Assembly: GCA_013289855.1 (NCBI GenBank)
Contig: JABCZD010000015.1
Coordinates: 1-64,000, forward strand
Length of the DNA stretch: 64,000 nucleotides
Reading direction: 5' to 3'
Source: Acidobacteriota bacterium
GTDB lineage: Bacteria; Acidobacteriota; Terriglobia; Acidiferrales; UBA7541
This document shows, in pieces, positions 58,021 to 64,000 of the stretch. The translations under genes were made by a program, and so were the position numbers. The notes beneath the pieces were generated by a model. The model ran no database searches. It worked only from the letters and a program-made list of their open reading frames with translations, and was not told where the DNA came from. Position 1 is the first letter of the stretch. Each line of letters opens with the position of its first letter.

Positions 58021-60318
58021 CTATGCCTTAGTCCACTTCAGATATATCGCAGCCAGCGGTGGCAGCGTAAGCTCCAGCGAAAACGGCCGGCCCATGTGCT
58101 TGATCGCAGTTGCCTCTACATTCCCTTCGTTGCCGACGTTCGATCCGCCGTAGCGCTCGGCATCACTATTAAAAACCTCGCGATACGCGCCCGGCTCCGG
58201 CACGGCTATGCGGTACCCGCGCCGCACAACCGGCGTGGCATTCATCACCACCACAATAAAATCTCCCGGCGTCCGGCCGCGCCGAATAAACGATAAAACG
58301 CTGTTGTCGCCGTCGTTGGCGTCGATCCATTCAAATCCTGGCCACTCGAAATCCACTTCATGCAACGCCGGTTCGGCGGCGTAAAAATGATTTAGATCCG
58401 ACACCAAATGCTGGATCCCGCGATGTGAATCCCACTGCAACAGATGCCAATCCAGACTCTTCGCTTCCGTCCACTCATGCCGCTGCGCGAACTCTTGCCC
58501 CATAAACAAAAGCTTCTTTCCTGGATGCGCATATTGGTAGCTGTACAGTAATCGCAAGTTGGCGAACTGCTGCCACAAGTCGCCCGGCATCTTGTGCAGC
58601 AGGGAATTCTTTCCGTGCACCACCTCATCGTGCGAGAAGGGCAAAAGAAAATTTTCCGTAAACGCGTAAATCAGAGAAAAGGTCAGTTTATTGTGTTCGT
58701 ACTTTCGATGGATGGGGTCGGAGGAAAAATATTTCAGCGTGTCGTTCATCCAGCCCATGTTCCACTTCAGGCTGAAGCCCAGCCCTCCCAGATACGTCGG
58801 ACGCGATACGCTTGGCCACGACGTCGACTCCTCCGCGATGGTCAGAATCCCCGGAAAACGCTCATTCGCCACTTCATTCAGACGCTTCAGAAAATCGATG
58901 GCCTCAAGATTTTCGCGTCCGCCGAATTTGTTGGGCACCCACTCGCCCTGCTTGCGCGAATAGTCCAGATACAACATAGAAGCCACGGCGTCCACACGCA
59001 GCCCGTCGATGTGGTACTTGTCCAGCCAGAAGAGCGCGTTGGAAATCAGGTAGTTTCGTACTTCGTTGCGACCGTAGTTATAGACCAGCGTGCCCCAATC
59101 CGGGTGCGAACCTTGCCGCGGGTCGGAATGTTCGTAAAGATGTGTGCCATCGAATTGCGATAGGCCGTGCGTATCGCGCGGAAAATGCGCCGGGGTCCAA
59201 TCCAGCAGCACTCCCAAATCCGCTTGATGGCAGCGGTCGATAAACTCCATGAAATCCGCGGGCGAGCCAAAGCGGCTGGTCGCCGCGAAATACCCAATCG
59301 TCTGGTAGCCCCACGAACCATCGTACGGATGCTCCATGATTGGCAGCAGTTCGATGTGCGTGTAGCCCAGCTCCTTAACATACGGAATCAGCTGGTCGCC
59401 GAGTTCGCGATAGCTGAGCCAACGATTTTTCTCCTCCGGGATGCGCCGCCACGAGCCCAAATGAACTTCATAGATAGCCATCGGAGCGTCGAGCCACTTC
59501 TTACTCGTACGCTGGCTGATCCATTCCGTGTCGCGCCAGGCGTGAGCGTCCAGTCGCGCTACTACCGACCCGGTGTTGGGCCGCAGTTCGGAACGAAATC
59601 CATATGGATCCGCTTTGAGCGGCAGCATCGTTCCCGTCGGCCCGATGATCTCGTACTTGTAAATCGCGCCCTCGGACAGTTCCGGAACAAACAATTCCCA
59701 AATCCCCGAAGAGCCGCGTGGGCGCATCACGTCCACACGGCCATCCCAGCGATTGAAGTCGCCAACGATGCTCACGCGCCGCGCGCTCGGTGCCCACACC
59801 GCAAAATGCACGCCCGCCACGCCTTCGTGCCTGACTACGTGCGCACCGAACTTTTCATACGTGTCGTAATGCCGCCCTTCCCCCATCAAATACAAATCGA
59901 ACTCGCTGATGGAGTAAGGGAACGCGTAGGTGTCGTAAACTTCGTGCTCCTCGCCGTGGTGTGTGCGATAGCGAATCTTGTAGCTGCCGGGGGCCGGCGC
60001 TGTAGTTTGACTGGAAAGAAATGACGCTTCGAAAAAGCCTTCCGGCCGCAACTTCACGGCGTCCACCACCTTAGCCATGGCGATCGGCGGACGTTCCGCC
60101 GCCGCGCTATGCAGCGCTATGCTGGCTTCCGCCGCCCACGGCAGAAAAAATCGAATGGCCCATCCGCCCGATACCGGATGCGGGCCTAGCAGCGAAAAAG
60201 GATCCGAATTTCGCCCCACCACCAGCGCCGCGATGTTGCGCTCCAGAACCTGCTCGGGGCTTTCCGCGGGAAGGGAACTGGCTGCCGGCGGTTTGGAACG
60301 GATGATTTCTTCGGCCAA
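58021..60318 (-). CDS. glgB: 1,4-alpha-glucan branching enzyme GlgB
   Basis: 765 residues: N-terminal carbohydrate-binding regions (residues about 30-250), GAHVVRHEGVAGVHFAVWAPSARRVSIVGDFNRWDG, then a GH13 barrel with YNYGRNEVRNYLISNALFWLD, GLRVDAVASMLYLDYSR (nucleophile Asp), TIAEESTSWPSVSRP (acid/base Glu) and LPFSHDEVVHGKNSLL (third catalytic Asp), ending with LPPLAAIYLKW. It forms alpha-1,6 branches in glycogen. The following Crp gene lies 30 bases downstream. No glgA, glgC or glgP in the window. Confidence 0.96.
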   Translation of the reverse strand: MAEEIIRSKPPAASSLPAESPEQVLERNIAALVVGRNSDPFSLLGPHPVSGGWAIRFFLPWAAEASIALHSAAAERPPIAMAKVVDAVKLRPEGFFEASFLSSQTTAPAPGSYKIRYRTHHGEEHEVYDTYAFPYSISEFDLYLMGEGRHYDTYEKFGAHVVRHEGVAGVHFAVWAPSARRVSIVGDFNRWDGRVDVMRPRGSSGIWELFVPELSEGAIYKYEIIGPTGTMLPLKADPYGFRSELRPNTGSVVARLDAHAWRDTEWISQRTSKKWLDAPMAIYEVHLGSWRRIPEEKNRWLSYRELGDQLIPYVKELGYTHIELLPIMEHPYDGSWGYQTIGYFAATSRFGSPADFMEFIDRCHQADLGVLLDWTPAHFPRDTHGLSQFDGTHLYEHSDPRQGSHPDWGTLVYNYGRNEVRNYLISNALFWLDKYHIDGLRVDAVASMLYLDYSRKQGEWVPNKFGGRENLEAIDFLKRLNEVANERFPGILTIAEESTSWPSVSRPTYLGGLGFSLKWNMGWMNDTLKYFSSDPIHRKYEHNKLTFSLIYAFTENFLLPFSHDEVVHGKNSLLHKMPGDLWQQFANLRLLYSYQYAHPGKKLLFMGQEFAQRHEWTEAKSLDWHLLQWDSHRGIQHLVSDLNHFYAAEPALHEVDFEWPGFEWIDANDGDNSVLSFIRRGRTPGDFIVVVMNATPVVRRGYRIAVPEPGAYREVFNSDAERYGGSNVGNEGNVEATAIKHMGRPFSLELTLPPLAAIYLKWTKA

Positions 60319-60590
60319 TAGATTGCCTCAGTGAAGTCTGCGAACCGGTACGCCCAGAGCTTAACTGGAAAGCGCACCATTAAATGGGATTCTATGGTTT
60401 CGTCGAAGCAATTTGCAAACGGTATGGCCCGCTGCCCCGTGCGTCGCCCTGCGCATCGGGAGTTGGCTACCAATGTTGGATGCCAAGCTAAGCTCTTTCG
60501 ATTCCGTGGCGCCTTGGAATTTGTTATTGTCGCATGCGATTATCACGTGCGCGGATGGCAAAACTTTCCATGGAGAAATCCCCTCAGGCG

Positions 60591-62294
60591 ATGAACAACA
60601 CTTTCAAGTTTAGCTTTCGCATGAGCATCTCAGCGCTGCTGCTCCTGACGGGCTTTTTTGCTGTGACGATTGTCCGCGCGCAAGACCGCGGACAAGCGCG
60701 CTCCATGGTTATTTCCACCAACGGCATCGTAGCCGCCGAATCCCCGCTGGCCGCGCAAGCCGGGGTGCAGATCCTCGAACACGGTGGCAACGCTGTCGAT
60801 GCCGCCATCGCCACCAACGCCATGATGGGCGTGGTCGCCCCGATGATGAACGGCATCGGCGGCGATTTGTTCGTCATCGTCTACGATGCCAAAGCCAACA
60901 AACTCTATGGACTGAACGCCAGCGGCTGGGCGCCGAAAGCCCTTACACCGGAACTCCTGCACAAGCAGGGTCTCCGCGACATGCCCCAGCAAGGCATAAA
61001 CACCATCACCGTGCCGGGCGTCGTCGACGGCTGGCAAAAACTTGCCGACCGCTTCGGACGCAGAAAACTCTCCGATGATTTGGCTGCGGCCATTCGGACC
61101 GCGCAGAACGGTTTTCCGGTCCCCGAAATGACCGCCGCGGTGTGGGCCCTCGAAGTCGATCATCTGCGCGCCGACGATGCGGCGTCGAAGCTTTATCTTC
61201 CGCAGGATCGCGCTCCGCATACCGGCGATATTTTTCGTAATCCCGAGCTTGCGGAATCCCTGCGCGAAGTTGCTGCCGGGGGCCGCGACGCTTATTACAA
61301 AGGTGCCATCGCGCAAAAAATCCTCGACGCCATGAAACGCCACGGCGGCATGATGACCGCTCAGGATCTCGCGGAATTCTCCGCCGAATGGGTCGAGCCC
61401 ATCTCCATCACCTATCGCGATTGGACCGTTTACGAAATGCCACCCAACGTGCAAGGTCTCGCCGCTCTGGAAATGCTCAATATCCTCGAAACCGAGACCC
61501 TCGGACAAAAGGACAGCGGCTTCGGCTCGACCAAAACTCTGCATGCCATGATCGAAGCGAAAAAACTCGCCTACGCCGATCTGGAAAAATATATAGGCGA
61601 TCCGCGCAAACAGAATCTTCCGGTCTCCACGCTGCTTTCCAAAGAATGGGCCGCCCAGCGCGCCAAGCTCATCGATCCGGACCATGCCAATTGCGATGCC
61701 ACCGCCGGCGTCATCGGCGGCGGAACCGACACCACCTATCTCAGCGTGGTCGATCGTGACGGCAACATGGTCTCGCTGATTCAAAGCAATTATTCCGCGT
61801 TTGGCTCCGGCATCGTGGCCGCAGGCACCGGATTCGTGCTGCACAATCGCGGCGGACTCTTCACCCTCGATCCAACCTCTCCCAATTTGCTTGCCGGACG
61901 CAAACGCCCGCTGCACACCATCATTCCCGCGTTCGCGCAAAAGGGCGACACCCGCATCGCCTTCGGCATCATGGGCGGCTGGAATCAGGCCCAGGCCCAC
62001 GCGCAATTCATCTCCGACATCGCGGACTTCAAGATGAACATTCAAGCTGCCCTGGAAGCTCCGCGCTTCACCAAGAAAACCTTCACCGGCTGCGATGTGG
62101 AAATGGAAAGCCGCTTCGCGGGTAACGTCCGCAACGAACTCGCCGCCAAGGGCCACAAAATCACCCTCAAAGGCGCCTTCTCCAGCGACATGGGCGGTGG
62201 CCAAGCCGTCCTCAGAGATTTTTCCACTGGCACCAACTACGGCGCTTCCGACCCGCGCAAAGACGGCGAGGCCATCCCCGAGCTACCCAATTAG
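60591..62294 (+). CDS. ggt: Gamma-glutamyltransferase (secreted)
   Basis: 567 residues from ATG 60591: signal peptide FRMSISALLLLTGFFAVTIVRAQ. The heavy-chain part has GNAVDAAIATNAMMGVVAPMMNGIGGD, DMPQQGINTITVPGVVDGW and ISITYRDWTVYEMPPNVQG. The light chain begins at GGGTDTTYLSVVDRDGNMVSLIQSNYSAFGSG with the autoprocessing threonine, then NRGGLFTLD and RPLHTIIPAF. It moves or hydrolyses gamma-glutamyl groups from glutathione. ATG 60570 and others upstream are alternative starts. Confidence 0.93.
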   Translation: MNNTFKFSFRMSISALLLLTGFFAVTIVRAQDRGQARSMVISTNGIVAAESPLAAQAGVQILEHGGNAVDAAIATNAMMGVVAPMMNGIGGDLFVIVYDAKANKLYGLNASGWAPKALTPELLHKQGLRDMPQQGINTITVPGVVDGWQKLADRFGRRKLSDDLAAAIRTAQNGFPVPEMTAAVWALEVDHLRADDAASKLYLPQDRAPHTGDIFRNPELAESLREVAAGGRDAYYKGAIAQKILDAMKRHGGMMTAQDLAEFSAEWVEPISITYRDWTVYEMPPNVQGLAALEMLNILETETLGQKDSGFGSTKTLHAMIEAKKLAYADLEKYIGDPRKQNLPVSTLLSKEWAAQRAKLIDPDHANCDATAGVIGGGTDTTYLSVVDRDGNMVSLIQSNYSAFGSGIVAAGTGFVLHNRGGLFTLDPTSPNLLAGRKRPLHTIIPAFAQKGDTRIAFGIMGGWNQAQAHAQFISDIADFKMNIQAALEAPRFTKKTFTGCDVEMESRFAGNVRNELAAKGHKITLKGAFSSDMGGGQAVLRDFSTGTNYGASDPRKDGEAIPELPN

Positions 62295-62360
62295 TTCCCA
62301 AATTGGGACGAATTTGGTCATCCAATTCGCAAGCAATTTCTCGATTCCGTGATTTTGTGC

Positions 62361-62388
62361 TTGACTCCAGGTTGTACCATGCTATACT
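62361..62388 (+). promoter_or_regulatory. Near-consensus sigma-70 promoter
   Basis: TTGACT (62361-62366) and TATACT (62383-62388) with a 16-base spacer, five and five of six matches. Transcription would begin near 62395. It points into a segment with no coding frame. Confidence 0.75.
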
Positions 62389-62394
62389 TGCTGA

Positions 62395-62640
62395 TAGGGA
62401 TAACTACAAGGTTTTTACGCGCGCCCCACTGTAGCGCAGGGCGCTTGGTTTTGAGCCCTGCGGCTTTTGCCCCACCGATCCCGGTCGGAATCTGGAGTCG
62501 CCGTCGCGGGGTACCTGCTAGTGACTAATTGTGTAATAAGGAATGGGCGTAAACGCTTTAGAATGAGCACTTCCATATCATACTGAGCGCAAAGGACTTT
62601 AATCCCTTTTCGCTCAGTATGATGCGATATTTGAGGCTTG
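62395..62640 (+). ncRNA. Candidate structured RNA (no ORF)
   Basis: Downstream of the promoter at 62361-62388 the first 230 bases contain hairpins: AGCGCAGGGC/GCCCTGCGGCT around 62435-62465, CCGA-TCCC-GGTCGG near 62480, and a perfect 13-bp inverted repeat 62577-62589/62611-62623 with a T-rich centre. No plus frame begins with a good ribosome-binding site. Family not recognised; 6S RNA was considered but not established. The minus strand also carries a long open frame of less natural composition. The region 62640-62904 holds nothing I can support. Confidence 0.35.
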
Positions 62641-62904
62641 TCGTTTGGGTAGTTTACTCTGTTGCGAATTACTCCCTCACCCTCGCCAACCGCCTTCTTC
62701 GATGCCCGGAAGCCGCCGGTCAAATGCCGCCAGCTGTACCAGACGGGAACTTTTCTGCCGTCGAGGACCAGGGTTCCTTTCGGAACTAAAGTAACTCCAA
62801 TAGAATGTGCGCCTTGTAATTGAAGGAGTGGCCCATCAGGTGCACCTGTACTAAAGGACGGGTAACGCGGCCCGCAGCTACGCCACCCGAAGCCGGAGTT
62901 TAAG

Positions 62905-63294
62905 ATGGACCACCAGTCCTCCATCACTGCGTTCACAGTAAGGGTGTTTATCGTCTCAATCGGTGCCGCCTGCTTCCTGCCGGCCACCCACGCACAGACT
63001 GCGGACTTGTCTGGCCGCTACCAGTGCGTACAGGTCAAAGTGCAAGAGAAAGTGCAGGCTTGCTCCGCCGCGCCGCTCATCCTAAAGAACGACGGTCACT
63101 TTGAATTGCGCGGCTGGGAAGGCAGCTATCTGGTGAACGGGCAATGGGTCGAACTATCCGACTCTTTGTTGAAAGCGCGCGCCAAGATCGAGCCGGGACA
63201 CAAAATCTCGCTGCGTTACTACGGCAAAAATGGCTTGGTTGAGATGATCTACGAACGCCGCGTCGCCGAGCTGGGCAAAACCGCGCTGGGCTAA
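62905..63294 (+). CDS. Small secreted protein
   Basis: 129 residues: signal peptide (TVRVFIVSIGAACFLPATHAQT), then a short beta-sandwich with SGRYQCVQVKVQEKVQACSAAPLILKNDGHFELRGWEGSYLVNGQWVEL and LRYYGKNGLVEMIYERR. Two cysteines flank the first strand pair. It looks like a periplasmic lipocalin-like or DUF domain. Monocistronic. Function unknown. Confidence 0.65.
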   Translation: MDHQSSITAFTVRVFIVSIGAACFLPATHAQTADLSGRYQCVQVKVQEKVQACSAAPLILKNDGHFELRGWEGSYLVNGQWVELSDSLLKARAKIEPGHKISLRYYGKNGLVEMIYERRVAELGKTALG

Positions 63295-63297
63295 CGC

Positions 63298-63462
63298 ATG
63301 CAAGTGAACTTACATTTCGTAATGCTGGAAGAGTTGTCCGACGCCGCTCCGTGCGCCACAGTGGCCGAGAACATTGTCGCGCGCATTCAAATCATCCGCG
63401 AATGTCCACCCGGCGACGTGGACTTTGCCGATTCCGCTTCCGACGCCGATCCCACAACTTAA
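63298..63462 (+). CDS. Possible 54-residue acidic protein
   Basis: ATG 63298 lies four bases after the stop of the preceding gene, and the frame runs to TAA 63460-63462. The product MQVNLHFVMLEELSDAAPC continues with an alpha-helical and acidic tail (DVDFADSASDADPTT). Overlap with the 3' side of ilvC on the other strand is none. The composition fits a small acidic protein but also chance, so it is only tentatively called. Confidence 0.3.
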   Translation: MQVNLHFVMLEELSDAAPCATVAENIVARIQIIRECPPGDVDFADSASDADPTT

Positions 63463-63532
63463 AGAATCGATCCGAAGAATCCGCCGCGGTAGCAACCGAG
63501 CCTGCGCCGTTCCGCGACCGCCGTTTGTAATG

Positions 63533-63548
63533 GCGCAGCATGCTGCGC
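63533..63548. repeat. GCGCAGC-palindrome related to the GGGCAC element
   Basis: GCGCAGCATGCTGCGC is a 16-bp palindrome near the end of ilvC with the core CAGCATGCTG shared with the element at 51128-51147. Confidence 0.55.
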
Positions 63549-63592
63549 GGTTTGGTATTTTCTTCCCGATTGTTTTGCAAATCGGCGAGAAC

Positions 63593-64000
63593 TTATTTGT
63601 TCGTCGCCGCAGTCTTGTTCTCCACCGGCGCGGCAATCCCCGGAGCGACGACCGGCTGTAGAAACGGCATCATGGCGCGCAGCTTCGGGCCCAGTTGTTC
63701 GATAAGGTGAGTCTGTTCGCTGCGCCGCGTGGCCAGAAAATTGGGGCAGCCTTTTTCGTTTTCGTCGATCCACTTCTGCGCGAAACTGCCGTCCTTGATT
63801 TCCGAAAGCAGCTTTTTCATTTCGTCCTTGGTCTGTTGCGTCACCAGCCGCGGACCGGCGGTGTAGTCGCCGTGCTCGGCGGTGTCGCTGATGGAATAGC
63901 GCATGTAGCTTAGGCCGCCGCGATAAATCAGATCCACGATCAATTTCAATTCATGCATGCACTCGAAGTACGCCACTTCCGGCTGGTAGCCCGCATTGAC
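63593..64000 (-). CDS. ilvC: Ketol-acid reductoisomerase, C-terminal part (runs off window)
   Basis: The minus frame enters from the window edge with VNAGYQPEVAYFECMHELKLIVDLIYRGG and continues SYMRYSISDTAEHGDYTAGP, the knotted C-terminal domain of IlvC. Known IlvC metal ligands include the glutamates of this E-rich helix (ECMHELKL). The remaining residues end MMPFLQPVVAPGIAAPVENKTAATNK. It catalyses isomerisation and NADPH reduction of acetolactate in branched-chain amino acid synthesis. About 60 percent of the enzyme lies beyond 64000. Confidence 0.95.
   Translation of the reverse strand, partial: VNAGYQPEVAYFECMHELKLIVDLIYRGGLSYMRYSISDTAEHGDYTAGPRLVTQQTKDEMKKLLSEIKDGSFAQKWIDENEKGCPNFLATRRSEQTHLIEQLGPKLRAMMPFLQPVVAPGIAAPVENKTAATNK

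Noticed and set aside
62415..62987. 190-residue minus frame
   Set aside because: No conserved motif or ribosome-binding site; overlaps the promoter-driven segment and the start of the secreted gene 62905; unusual composition near the ends.

Overview
The window looks like part of a mesophilic Acidobacteriota chromosome (inference). Supporting features are moderately high GC, two large orphan MacB/FtsX-type permeases of the ADOP kind (one coupled to a PadR regulator), many secreted proteins with no recognised function, large secreted M1 and M16 peptidases, and dispersed palindromic intergenic repeats.

Region 1 (1 to about 21.3 kb) is accessory DNA. It opens with the 3' end of an IS3-type insertion sequence that has cut a gene. 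Next comes an odd serine-type tRNA with a cysteine GCA anticodon and an oversized variable arm. Small hypothetical genes, a ribbon-helix-helix protein and a 1660-residue secreted RHS/YD-repeat protein between two small secreted proteins follow. From about 14.2 kb there is a cluster that reads like a signalling or defence island: a class III nucleotidyl cyclase with a truncated tail, an RNase HI-fold protein followed by a D...ExK nuclease-like protein, a membrane-anchored HIRAN protein, and a divergent pair made of a GGDEF protein and a TIR effector of the CAP12/Pycsar kind. Both genes of that pair appear to be leaderless. The region ends at two 3' fragments of a tRNA-Met-type gene, each followed by a terminator, with a GIY-YIG nuclease gene between them. 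This resembles an integration boundary.

Region 2 (21.8 to 34.3 kb) is mixed. It holds Ohr peroxidase, a DUF1801 protein, a VOC protein with a possibly structured leader, a secreted HExxE-type protein, a secreted beta-propeller, a decayed P-loop NTPase, a long-chain acyl-CoA synthetase, a membrane-anchored protein, a large M16 peptidase and a DUF6629 membrane protein.

Region 3 (34.8 to 64 kb) is mostly core metabolism and envelope: ADOP permease with PadR, M1 aminopeptidase, a second ADOP permease, ThiG, a GT-C glycosyltransferase, a Pycsar-TM-like membrane protein, a CPBP protease divergent from a DUF1624 acyltransferase-like protein, FtsB-like protein, phosphohexomutase, CutA, cystathionine gamma-synthase-type enzyme, FtsX-type permease, ferredoxin-NADP reductase, a coupled pair of secreted proteins, a Crp/Fnr regulator, GlgB, gamma-glutamyltransferase and the 3' part of ilvC. 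A strong promoter at 62.36 kb drives an ORF-poor, hairpin-rich segment that may be a small RNA.

The most interesting system is the GGDEF/TIR pair at 18.5 to 21.1 kb. A diguanylate-cyclase-fold enzyme sits head-to-head with an NAD-cleaving-type TIR effector, close to other nucleases and a class III cyclase. All functional statements are inferences from sequence and family knowledge; no database search was possible.
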